DNA from: Zea mays
Taxonomy: Eukaryota > Streptophyta > Magnoliopsida > Poales > Poaceae
Reading direction: 5' to 3'
NCBI RefSeq assembly: GCF_902167145.1
Contig: NW_023367371.1
Location: 1-64,000 of the forward strand
Length of the DNA stretch: 64,000 nt
In this document: in pieces, positions 30,550 to 44,500 of the stretch
How positions within the stretch are numbered: position 1 is the stretch's first letter
Layout of the letters: every line of letters starts with the position of its first letter
Notes under the pieces: generated by a model
Databases searched by the model: none
The model's input: only the letters and a program-made list of their open reading frames with translations
Told to the model about the DNA's origin: nothing
Position numbers and translations under genes: made by a program

Positions 30550-33500
30550 CAAGGAAACATATGTGGGGTGAGGTGTATGAGCCTCTGGTCGATGATCAAT
30601 GGCCACACAACCCCCATTTTTTTCGAAAATAGCCATGAACGACCATTTTAAATAATACCGAAGGCTAACACCTATGGATTTTTGACCAAGAAATGGTCTC
30701 CACCAGAAATCCAAGAATGTGATCTATGGCAAGGAAACATATGTGGGGTGAGGTGTATGAGCCTATGGTGGAAGATCAATGGCCACACAAGCCCCATTTT
30801 GCCGAAAATAGCCATGAACGACCATTTTCAATAATACCGAAGGCTAACACGTACGAGTTTTTAACCAAGAAATGGTCTCCACCAGAAATCCAAGAATGTG
30901 ATCTATGGCAAGGAAACATATGTGGGGTGAGGTGTATGTGCGTCTGGTCGATGATCAATGGCCACACAACCCCCATTTTTGTCGAAAATAGCCATGAATG
31001 ACCATTTTCAAAAATACTAAAGGCTAACACCTACGGATTTTTGAACAAGAAATGGTCTCCACCAGAAATCCAAGAATGTGATCTATGGCAAGGAAACATA
31101 TGTGGGGTGAGGTGTACGAGCCTCTGGTCGATGATCAATGGCCACACAACCCCCATTTTGCCGAAAACAGCCATGAGTGACCATTTTCAATAATACCGAA
31201 GGCTAACACGTACGAGTTTTTAACCAAGAAATGGTTTCCACCAGAAATCCAAGAATGTAATCTATTGTGTGATCTATGCCAAGGAAACATATGTGGGGTG
31301 AGGTGTATGAGCCTCTGGTCGACGATCAATGGCCACACAACCCTAATTTTTGTCGAAAATAGCCATGAACGACCATTTTCAATGACACTGAAGGCTAACA
31401 CCTACGGATTTTTGACCAAGAAATGGTCTCCACCATAAATCCAAGAATGTGATCTATGGCAAGGAAACATATGTGGGGTGAGGTGTATGAGCGTCTGGTC
31501 GATGATCAATGGCCACACAACCCCCATTTTTGTCGAAAATAGCCATGAATGACCATTTTCAAAAATACCAAAGGCTAACACGTACGAATTTTTAACCAAG
31601 AAATGGTCTCCACCAGAAATCCAAGAATGTAATCTATGGCAAGGAAACATATGTGGGGTGAGGTGTATGAGCCTCTGGTCGATGATAAATGGCCAGACAA
31701 CGCCCATTTTGCCGAAAATAGCCATGAATGACCATTTTCAATAATACCGAAGGCTAACACCTACGAGTTTTTAACCAAGAAATGGTCTCCACCAAAAATC
31801 CAAGAATGTGATCTATGGCAAGGAAACATATGTGGGGTGAGGTGTATGAGCCTCTGGTCGATGATCAATGGCGACACAACCCCCATTTTTGTCGAAAATA
31901 GCCATGAACGACCATTTTCAATAATACCGAAGGCTAACACCTACGGATTTTTGACCAAGAAATGGTCTCCACCAGAAATCCAAGAATGTGATCTATGGCA
32001 AGGAAACATATGTGGGGTGAGGTGTATGAGCCTCTGGTCGATGATCAATGGCCACACAACCCCCATTTTTGTCGAAAATAGCCATGAACGACCATTTTCA
32101 ATAATACCGAAGGCTAACACCTACGGATTTTTGACCAAGAAATGGTCTCCACCAGAAATCCAAGAATGTGATCTATGGCAAGGAAACATATGTGTAGTGA
32201 GGTGTATGAGCCTCTGGTCGAATATCAATGGCCACACAACCCCCATTTTTGTCGAAAATAGCCATGAACGACCATTTTCAATAATATCGAAGGCTAACAA
32301 CTACGGATTTTTGACCAAGAAATGGTCTCCACCAGAAATCCAAGAATGTGATCTACGACAAGGAAACATATGTGGGGTGAGGTGTATGAGCCTCTGGTCG
32401 ATGATCAATGGCCACACAACCCCCATTTTGTCGAAAATAGCCATGAACGACCATTTTCAATAATACCGAAGGCTAACACCTACGGATTTTTGACCAAGAA
32501 ATGGTCTCCACCAGAAATCCAAGAATGTGATCTATGGCAAGGAAACATATGTGGGGTGAGGTGTATGAGCCTATGGTGGAAGATCAATGGCCACACAACC
32601 CCCATTTTGCCGAAAATAGCCATGAACGACCATTTTCAATAATACCGAAGGCTAACACGTACGAGTTTTTAACCAAGAAATGGTCTCCACCAGAAATCCA
32701 AGAATGTGATCTATGGCAAGGAAACATATGTGGGGTGCGGTGTATGAGCGTCTGGTCAATGATCAATGGCCACACAACCCCCATTTTTGTCGAAAATAGC
32801 CATGAATGACCATTTTCAAAAATACCAAAGGCTAACACCTACGGATTTTTGACCAAGAAATGGTCTCCACCAGAAATCCAAGAATGTGATCTATGGCAAG
32901 GAAACATATGTGGGGTGAGGTGTACGAGCCTCTGGTCGATGATCAATGGCCACACAACCCCCATTTTGCCGAAAATAGCCATGAATGACCATTTTCAATA
33001 ATACCGAAGGCTAACACGTACGAGTTTTTAACCAAGAAATGGTTTCCACCAGAAATCCAAGAATGTAATCTATGGTGTGATCTATGGCAAGGAAACATAT
33101 GTGGGGTGAGGTGTATGAGCCTCTGGTCGACGATCAATGGCCACACAACCCTAATTTTTGTCGAAAATAGCCATGAACGACCATTTTCAATGACACTGAA
33201 GGCTAACACCTATGGATTTTTGACCAAGAAATGGTCTCCACCATAAATCCAAGAATGTGATCTATGGCAAGGAAACATATGTGGGGTGAGGTGTATGAGC
33301 GTCTGGTCGATGATCAATGGCCACACAACCCCCATTTTTGTCGAAAATAGCCATGAATGACCATTTTCAAAAATACCAAAGGCTAACACGTACGAATTTT
33401 TAACCAAGAAATGGTCTCCACCAGAAATCCAAGAATGTAATCTATGGCAAGGAAACATATGTGGGGTGAGGTGTATGAGCCTCTGGTCGATGATAAATGG

Positions 33501-35500
33501 CCAGACAACCCCCATTTTGCCGAAAATAGCCATGAATGACCATTTTCAATAATACCGAAGGCTAACACCTACGAGTTTTTAACCAAGAAATGGTCTCCAC
33601 CAAAAATCCAAGAATGTGATCTATGGCAAGGAAACATATGTGGGGTGAGGTGTATGAGCCTCTGGTCGATGATCAATGGCGACACAACCCCCATTTTTGT
33701 CGAAAATAGCCATGAACGACCATTTTCAATAATACCGAAGGCTAACACCTACGGATTTTTGACCAAGAAATGGTCTCCACCAGAAATCCAAGAATGTGAT
33801 CTATGGCAAGGAAACATATGTGGGGTGAGGTGTATGAGCCTCTGGTCGATGATCAATGGCCACACAACCCCCATTTTTGTCGAAAATAGCCATGAACGAC
33901 CATTTTCAATAATACCGAAGGCTAACACCTACGGATTTTTGACCAAGAAATGGTCTCCACCAGAAATCCAAGAATGTGATCTATGGCAAGGAAACATATG
34001 TGTAGTGAGGTGTATGAGCCTCTGGTCGAATATCAATGGCCACACAACCCCCATTTTTGTCGAAAATAGCCATGAACGACCATTTTCAATAATATCGAAG
34101 GCTAACAACTACGGATTTTTGACCAAGAAATGGTCTCCACCAGAAATCCAAGAATGTGATCTACGACAAGGAAACATATGTGGGGTGAGGTGTATGAGCC
34201 TCTGGTCGATGATCAATGGCCACACAACCCCCATTTTGTCGAAAATAGCCATGAACGACCATTTTCAATAATACCGAAGGCTAACACCTACGGATTTTTG
34301 ACCAAGAAATGGTCTCCACCAGAAATCCAAGAATGTGATCTATGGCAAGGAAACATATGTGGGGTGAGGTGTATGAGCCTATGGTGGAAGATTAATGGCC
34401 ACACAACCCCCATTTTGCCGAAAATAGCCATGAACGACCATTTTCAATAATACCGAAGGCTAACACGTACGAGTTTTTAACCAAGAAATGGTCTCCACCA
34501 GAAATCCAAGAATGTGATCTATGGCAAGGAAACATATGTGGGGTGCGGTGTATGAGCGTCTGGTCAATGATCAATGGCCACACAACCCCCATTTTTGTCG
34601 AAAATAGCCATGAATGACCATTTTCAAAAATACCAAAGGCTAACACCTACGGATTTTTGACCAAGAAATGGTCTCCACCAGAAATCCAAGAATGTGATCT
34701 ATGGCAAGGAAACATATGTGGGGTGAGGTGTACGAGCCTCTGGTCGATGATCAATGGCCACACAACCCCCATTTTGCCGAAAATAGCCATGAATGACCAT
34801 TTTCAATAATACCGAAGGCTAACACGTACGAGTTTTTAACCAAGAAATGGTTTCCACCAGAAATCCAAGAATGTAATCTATGGTGTGATCTATGGCAAGG
34901 AAACATATGTGGGGTGAGGTGTATGAGCCTCTGGTCGACGATCAATGGCCACACAACCCTAATTTTTGTCGAAAATAGCCATGAACGACCATTTTCAATG
35001 ACACTGAAGGCTAACACCTACGGATTTTTGACCAAGAAATGGTCTCCACCATAAATCCAAGAATGTGATCTATGGCAAGGAAACATATGTGGGGTGAGGT
35101 GTATGAGCGTCTGGTCGATGATCAATGGCCACACAACCCCCATTTTTGTCGAAAATAGCCATGAATGACCATTTTCAAAAATACCAAAGGCTAACACGTA
35201 CGAGTTTTTAACCAAGAAATGGTCTCCACCAGAAATCCAAGAATGTAATCTATGGCAAGGAAACATATGTGGGATGAGGTGTATGAGCCTCTGGTCGATG
35301 ATAAATGGCCACAAAACCCCCATTTTGCCGAAAATAGCCATGAATGACCATTTTCAATAATACCGAAGGCTAACACCTACGAGTTTTTAACCAAGAAATG
35401 GTCTCCACCAGAAATCCAAGAATGTGATCTATGGCAAGGAAACATATGTGGGTTGAGGTGTATGAGCCTCTGGTCGATGATCAATGGCCACACAACCCCC
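30550..35500 (-). repeat. Higher-order knob180 repeat, period 1808 bp (about 2.7 copies)
   Basis: Distinctive monomers recur every 1808 bp. The 'ctatggtggaag' variant appears at about 30764, 32572 and 34380. The 12-bp insertion unit appears at about 31262, 33070 and 34878. The 'caatgacactgaagg' with 'ccaccataaat' unit appears at about 31380, 33188 and 34996, and 'ggcgacacaac' at about 31871 and 33679. The second and third copies are nearly identical, whereas the first is slightly more diverged. The unit holds about ten monomers. Confidence 0.9.
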
Positions 35501-38500
35501 ATTTTTTATGAAAATAGCCATGAGCGACCTTGAAAATAGCCATGAGCGACCATTTTCAATAATACTAGAGGCTAACACGTACGGATTTTTGACCAAGAAA
35601 TGGTCTCCACCAGAAATCCAAGAATGTGATCTATGGCAAGGAAACATATGTGGGGTGAGGAGTATGAGCCTCTGGTCGATGATCAATGGCCACACAACCC
35701 CCATTTTTGTCGAAAATAGCCATGAACGACCATTTTCAATAATACCGAAGGCTAACACCTACGGATTTTTGACCAAGAAATGGTCTCCACCAGAAATCCA
35801 AGAATGTGATCTATGGCAAGGAAACATATGTGGGGTGAGGTGTATGAGCCTCTGGTCGATGATCAATTGTCACACAACCCCCATTTTGTCGAAAATAGCC
35901 ATGAACGACCATTTTCAATAATATCGAAGGCTAACACCTACGGATTTTTGACCAAGAAATGGTCTCCACCAGAAATCCAAGAATGTGATCTACGACAAGG
36001 AAACATATGTGGGGTGAGGTGTATGAGCCTCTGGTCGCGATCAATGGCCACACAACCCCCATTTTTGTCGAAAATAGCCATGAATGACCATTTTCAATAA
36101 TATCGAAGGCTAACACCTATGGATTTTTGACCAAGAAATGGTCTCCACCAGAAATCCAAGAATGTGATCTATGGCAAGGAAACATATGTGGGGTGAGGTG
36201 TATGAGCCTCTGGTCGACGATCAATGGCCACACAACCCCCATTTTGCCGAAAATAGCCATGAATGACCATTTTCAATAATACCGAAGGCTAACACGTACG
36301 AGTTTTTAACCAAGAAATGGTCTCCACCAGAAATCCAAGAATGTAATCTATGACAAGGAAACATATGTGGGGTGAGGTTTATGAGCCTCTAGTCGATGAT
36401 AAATGGCCACACAACCCCCATTTTTTATGAAAATAGCCATGAGCGACCTTGAAAATAGCCATGAGCGACCATTTCAATAATACTAGAGGCTAACACCTAC
36501 GGATTTTAGACCAAGAAATGGTCTCCACCAGAAATCCAAGAATGTGATCTATGGCAAGGAAACATATGTGGGGTGAGGTGTATGAGCCTCTAGTCGATGA
36601 TCAAATGCCACACAACCCCCATTTTTGTCGAAAATAGCCATGAATGACCATTTTCAATAATACCGAAGGCTAACACCTACGGATTTTTGACCAAGAAATG
36701 GTCTCCACCAGAAATCTAAGAATGTGATCTATGGCAAGGAAACATATGTGGGGTGAGGTGTACGAGCCTCTGGTCGATGATCAATGGCCACACAACCCCC
36801 ATTTTGCCGAAAATAGCCATGAATGACCATTTTCAATAATACCGTTAACGTACGAGTTTTTAACCAAGAAATGGTTTCCACCAGAAATCCAAGAATGTAA
36901 TCTATGGCAAGGAAACATATGTGGGGTGAGGTTTATCAGCCTCTAGTCGATGATAAATGGCCACACAACCCCCATTTTTTATGAAAATAGCCATGAGCGA
37001 CCTTGAAAATAGACATGAGCGACCATTTTCAATAATACTAGAGGCTAACACCTACGGATTTTAGACCAAGAAATGGTCTCCACCAGAAATCCAAGAATGT
37101 GATCTATGGCAAGGAAACATATGTGGGGTGAGGTGTATGAGCATCTGGTCGATGATCAATGGCCACACAACCCCCATTTTTGTCGAAAATAGCCATGAGC
37201 GACCATTTTCAATAATACCTAAGGCTAACACCTACGGATTTTAGACCAAGAAATGGTCTCCACCAGAAATCCAAGAATGTGATCTATGGCAAGGAAACAT
37301 ATGTGGGGTGAGGTGTATGAGCGTCTGGTCGATGATCAATGGCCACACAACCCCCATTTTTGTCGAAAATAGCCATGAACGACCATTTTCAATAATACCG
37401 AAGGCTAACACCTACGGATTTTTGCCCAAGAAATGGTCTCCACCAGAAATCCAAGAATGTGATCTATGGCAAGGAAACATATGTGGGGTGAGGTGTATGA
37501 GCGTCTGGTCGATGATCAATGGCCACACAACCCCCATTTTTGTCGAAAATAGCCATGAACGACCATTTTCAATAATACCGAAGGCTAACACCTACGGATT
37601 TTTTACCAAGAAATGGTCTCCACCAGAAATCCAAGAATGTGATCTACGACAAGGAAACATATGTGGGGTGAGGTGTATGAGCCTCTGGTCGACGATCAAT
37701 GGCCACACAACCCCCATTTTGCCGAAAATAGCCATGACTGACCATTTTCAATAATACCGAAGGCTAACACGTACGAGTTTTTAACCAAGAAAAGGTTTCC
37801 ACCAGAAATCCAAGAATGTAATCTTTGGCAAGGAAACATATGTGGGGTGAGGTGTATGAGCCTCTAGTCGATGATAAATGGCCACACAACCCCCATTTTT
37901 GTCGAAAATAGCCATGAACGACCATTTTCAATAATACCGAAGGCTAACACCTACGGATTTTTGACCAAGAAATGGTCTCCACCAGAAATCCAAGAATGTG
38001 ATCTATGGCAAGGAAACATATGTGGGGTGAGGTGTACGAGCCTTTAGTCAATGATCAATGGCCACACAACCCCCATTTTGCCGAAAATAGCCATGAGCGA
38101 CCATTTTCAATAATATTAGAGGCTAACACCTACGGATTTTAGACCAAGAAATGGTCTCCACCAGAAATCCAAGAATGTGATCTATGGCAAGGAAACATAT
38201 GTGGGGTGAGGTGTACGAGCCTCTGGTCGATGATCAATGGCCACACAACCCCCATTTTTGTCGAAAATAGCCATGAACGACCATTTTCAATAATACCAAA
38301 GGCTAACACGTACGAGTTTTTAACCAAGAAATGGTTTCCACCAGAAATCCAAGAATGTAATCTATGGCAAGGAAACATATGTGGGGTGAGGTTTATGAGC
38401 CTCTAGTCGATGATAAATGGCCACACAACCCCCATTTTTTATGAAAATAGCCATGAGCGACCTTGAAAATAGCCATGAGCGACCATTTTCAATAATATTA

Positions 38501-41500
38501 GAGGCTAACACCTACGGATTTTAGACCAAGAAATGGTCTCCACCAGAAATCCAAGAATGTGATCTATGGCAAGGAAACATATGTGGGGTGAGGTGTACGA
38601 GCCTCTGGTCGATGATCAATGGCCACACAACCCCCATTTTTGTCGAAAATAGCCATGAACGACCATTTTCAATAATACCGAAGGCTAACACGTACGAGTT
38701 TTTAACCAAGAAATGGTCTCCACCAGAAATCCAAGAATGTGATCTATGGCAAGGAAACATATGTGAGGTGAGGTGTATGAGTGTCTGGTCGATGATCAAT
38801 GGCCACACAACCCCCATTTTTGTCGAAAATAGCCATGAATGACCATTTTCAAAAATACCAAAGGCTAACACGTACGGATTTTTGACCAAGAAATGGTCTC
38901 CACCAGAAATCCAAGAATGTGATCTATGGCAAGGAAACATATGTGGGGTGAGGTGTATGAGCCTCTGGTCGATGATCAATGGCCACACAACCCCCATTTT
39001 GCCGAAAATAGCCATGAATGACCATTTTCAATAATACCGAAGGCTAACACGTACGAGTTTTTAACCAAGAAATGGTCTCCACCAGAAATCCAAGAATGTG
39101 ATCTATGGCAAGGAAACATATGTGGGGTGAGGTTTATGAGCCTCTAGTCGATGATAAATGGCCACACAACCCCCATTTTTTATGAAAATAGCCATGAGCG
39201 ACCATTTTCAATAATACTGGAGGCTAAGACCTACGGATTTTTGACCAAGAAACGGTCTCCACCAGAAATCCAAGAATGTGATCTATGGCAAGGAAACATA
39301 TGTGGGGTGAGGTGTATGAGCCTCTGGTCGATGATCAATTGCCACACAACCCCCATTTTGTCGAAAATAGCCATGAACGACCATTTTCAATAATACCGAA
39401 GGTTAACACCTACGGATTTTTGACCAAGAAATGGTATCCACCAGAAATCCAAGAATGTGATCTATGGCAAGGAAACATATGTGGGGTGAGGTGTATGAGC
39501 CTCTAGTCGATGATCAATGGCCACACAACCCCCATTTTTGTCGAAAATAGCCATGAATGACCATTTTCAATAATACCGAAGGCTAACACCTACGAGTTTT
39601 TATCCAAGAAACGGTCTCCACCAGAAATCCAAGAATGTGAACTATGGCAAGGAAACATATGTGGGGTGAGGTGTATGAGCCTCTGGTCGATGATCAATGG
39701 CCACACAACCCCCATTTTTTATGAAAATAGCCATGAGCGACCTTGAAAATAGCCATGAGCGACCATTTTCAATAATACTAGAGGCTAAGACCTGCGGATT
39801 TTTGACCAAGAAATGGTCTCCACCAGAAATCCAAGAATGTGATCTATGGCAAGGAAACATATGTGGGGTGAGGTGCATGAGCCTCTGGTCGATGAACAAT
39901 GGCCACACAACCCCCATTTTTTTATGAAAATAGCCATGAACGACCATTTTCAAAAATACCAAAGGCTAACACCTACGGATTTTTGACCAAGAAATGGTCT
40001 CCACCAGAAATCCAAGAATGTGATCTATGGCAAGGAAACATATGTGGGGTGAGGTGTACGAGCCTCTAGTCGATGATCAATGGCCACAGAACCCCCATTT
40101 TGCCGAAAATAACCATGAACGACCATTTTCAATAATACCGAAGGCTAACACGTACGAGTTTTTAACCAAGAAATGGTCTCCACCAGAAATCCAAGAATGT
40201 GATCTATGGCAAGGAAACATATGTGGGGTGAGGTGTACGAGCCTTTAGTCGATGATCAATGGCCACACAACCCCCATTTTGCCGAAAATAGCCATGAGCG
40301 ACCATTTTCAATAATATTAGAGGCTAACACCTACGAATTTTAGACCAAGAAATGGTCTCCACCAGAAATCCAAGAATGTGATCTATGGCAAGGAAACATA
40401 TGTGGGGTGAGGTGTACGAGCCTCTGGTCGATGATCAATGGCCACACAACCCCCATTTTTGTCGAAAATAGCAATGAACGACCATTTTCAATAATGCCGA
40501 AGGCTAACACGTACGAGTTTTTAACCAAGAAATGGTCTCCACCAGAAATCCAAGAATGTGATCTATGGCAAGGAAACATATGTGGGGTGAGGTGTATGAG
40601 CGTCTGGTCGATGATCAATGGCCACACAACCCCCATTTTTGTCGAAAATAGCCATGAACGACCTTGAAAATAGCCATGAGCGACCATTTTCAATAATACT
40701 AGAGGCTAACACCTATGGATTTTAGACCAAGAAATGGTCTCCACCAGAAATCCAAGAATGTGATCTATGACAAGGAAACATATGTGGGGTTAGGTGTATG
40801 TGCGTCTGGTCGATGATCAATGGCCACACAACCCCCATTTTTGTCAAAAATAGCCATGAACGACCATTTTCAATAATACCGAAGGCTAACACCTACGGAT
40901 TTTTGCCCAAGAAATGGTCTCCACCAGAAATCCAAGAATGTGATCTATGGCAAGGAAACATATGTGGGGTGAGGTGTATGAGCCTCTGGTCGACGATCAA
41001 TGGCCACACAACCCCCATTTTGCCGAAAATAGCCATGAACGACCATTTTCAATAATACCGAAGGCTAACACGTACGAGTTTTTGACCAAGAAATGGTCTC
41101 CACCAAAAATCCAAGAATGTGATCTATGGCAAGGAAACATATGTGGGGTGAGGTGTATGAGCCTCTGGTCGACGATCAATGGCCACACAACCCCCATTTT
41201 GCCGAAAATAGCCATGAATGACCATTTTCAATAATACTAGAGGCTAAGACCTACGGATTTTAGACCAAGAAATGGACTCCACCAGAAATCCAAGAATGTG
41301 ATCTATGGCAAGGAAACATATGTGGGGTGAGGTGTATGAGCGTCTAGTCGATGATCAATGGCCACACAACCCCCATTTTTGTCGAAAATAGCCATGAACG
41401 ACCATTTTCAAAAATACCGAAGGCTAACACCTACGGATTTTTGACCAAGAAATGGTTTCCACCAGAAATCCAAGAATGTGATCTATGGCAAGGAAACATA

Positions 41501-44500
41501 TGTGGGGTGAGGTTTATGAGCCTCTGGTCGATGATCAATGGCCACACAACCCCCATTTTTGTCGAAAATAGCCATGAATGACCATTTTCAATAATACCGA
41601 AGGCTAACACGTACGAGTTTTTAACCAAGAAATGGTTTCCACCAGAAATCCAAGAATGTAATCTATGGCAAGGAAACATATGTGGGGTGAGGTTTGTGAG
41701 CCTCTAGTCGATGATAAATGGCCACACAACCCCCATTTTTTATGAAAATAGCCACGAGCGACCTTGAAAATAGCCATGAGCGACCATTTTCAATAATACT
41801 AGAGGCTAACACCTACGGATTTTAGACCAAGAAATGGTCTCCACCAGAAATCCAAGAATGTGATCAATGGCAAGGAAACATATGTGGGGTGAGGTGTATG
41901 AGCGTCTGGTCGATGATCAATGGCCACACAACCCCCATTTTTGTCGAAAAAAGCCATGAACAACCATTTTGAATAATACCGAAGGCTAACACCTACGGAT
42001 TTTTGACCAAGAAATGGTCTCCACCAGAAATCCAAGAATGTGATCTATGGCAAGGAAACATATGTGGGGTGAGGTGCATGAGCCTCTAGTCGATGATCAA
42101 TGGCCACACAACCCCCATTTTTGTCGAAAATAGCCATGAATGACCATTTTCAAAAATACCAAAGGCTAACACGTACGGATTTTTGACCAAGAAATGGTGT
42201 CCACCAGAAATCCAAGAATGTGATCTATGGCAAGGAAACATATGTGGGGTGAGGTGTACGAGCCTCTGGTCGATGATCTATGGCCACACAACCCCCATTT
42301 TGCCGAAAATAGCCATGAACGACCATTTTCAATAATACCGAAGGCTAACACCTACGGATTTTTGACCAAGAAATGGTCTCCACCAGAAATCCAAGAATGT
42401 GATCTATGGCAAGGAAACATATGTGGGGTGAGGTGTATGAGCCTATGGTCGATGATCAATGGCCACACAACCCCCATTTTTGTCGAAAATAGCCATGAAC
42501 GACCATTTTCAATAATATCGAAGGCTAACACGTACGAGTTTTTGACCAAGAAATGGTCTCCACCAGAAATCCAAGAATGTGATCTACGACAAGGAAACAT
42601 ATGTGGGGTGAGGTGTATGAGCCTCTGGTCTACGATCAATGGCCACACAACCCCCATTTTGCCGAAAATAGCCATGAATGACCATTTTCAATAATACCGA
42701 AGGCTAACACGTACGAGTTTTTAACCAAGAAATGGTTTCCACCAGAAATCCAAGAATGTAATCTATGGCAAGGAAACATATGTGGGGTGAGGTTTATGAG
42801 CCTCTAGTCGATGATAAATGGCCACACAACCCCCATTTTTTATGAAAATAGCCATGAGCGACCTTGAAAATAGCCATGAGCGACCATTTTCAATAATACT
42901 AGAGGCTAACACCTACGGATTTTAGACCAAGAAATGGTCTCCACCAGAAATCCAAGAATGTGATCTATGGCAAGGAAACATATGTGTAGTGAGGTGTATG
43001 AGCCTCAAGTCGATGATCAATGGCCACACAACCCCCATTTTTGTCGAAAATAGCCATGAATGACCATTTTCAATAATACCGAAGGCTAACAGCGACCATT
43101 TTCAATAATACTAGAGGCTAAGACCTACGGATTTTTGACCAAGAAATGGTCTCCACCAGAAATCCAAGAATGTGATCTATGGCAAGGAAACATATGTGGG
43201 GTGAGGTGTATGAGCCTCTGGTCGATGATCAATGGCCACACAACCCCCATTTTGCCGAAAATAGCCATGAATGACCATTTTCAATAATACCAAAGGCTAA
43301 CACCTACGGATTTTTGACCAAAAAATGGTCTCCACCAGAAATCCAAGAATGTGATCTATGGCAAGGAAACATATGTGGGGTGAGGTGTACGAGCCTCTGG
43401 TCGATGATCAATGGCCACACAACCCCCATTTTGCCGAAAATAGCCATGAGTGACGATTTTCAATAATATTAGAGGCTAAGACCTACGGATTTTTGACCAA
43501 GAAATGGTCTCCACCAGAAATCCAAGAATGTGATCTATGGCAAGGAAACATATGTGGGGTGAGGTGTATGAGCCTCTGGTCGACGATCAATGGCCACACA
43601 ACCCCCATTTTTGCTGAAAATAGCCATGAGCGACCATTTTCAATAATACTAGAGGCTAAGACCTACGATTTTTGACCAAGAAATGGTCTCCACCAGAAAT
43701 CCAAGAATGTGATCTACGACAAAGAAACATATGTGGGGTGAGGTGTATGAGCCTCTGGTCGATGATCAATGGCCACACAACCCCCATTTTGCCGAAAATA
43801 GCCATGAATGACCATTTTCAATAATACCGAAGGCTAACACGTACGAGTTTTTAACCAAGAAATGGTCTCCACCAGAAATCCAAGAATGTGATCTACGACA
43901 AGGAAACATATGTGGGGTGAGGTGTATGAGCCTCTGGTCGACGATCAATGGCCACACAACCCCCATTTTGCCGAAAATAGCCATGAACGACCATTTTCAA
44001 TAATACCGAAGGCTAACACCTACGGATTTTTGACCAAGAAATGGTCTCCACCAGAAATCCAAGAATGTGATCTATGGAAAGGAAACATATGTGGGGTGAG
44101 GTGTATGAGCCTCTGGTCGATGATCAATGGCCACACAACCCCCATTTTTGTCGAAAATAGCCATGAACGACCATTTTCAATAATACCGAAGGCTAACACC
44201 TATGGATTTTTGACCAAGAAATGGTCTCCACCAGAAATCCAAGAATGTGATCTATGGCAAGGAAACATATGTGGGGTGAGGTTTATGAGCCTCTAGTCGA
44301 TGATAAATGGCCACACAACCCCCATTTTTGTCGAAAATAGCCATGAGCGACCTTGAAAATAGCCATGAGCGACCATTTTCAATAATACTAGAGGCTAACA
44401 CCTACGGATTTTAGACCAAGAAATGGTCTCCACCAGAAATCCAAGAATGTGATCTATGGCAAGGAAACATATGTGGGGTGAGGTTTATGAGCCTCTAGTC

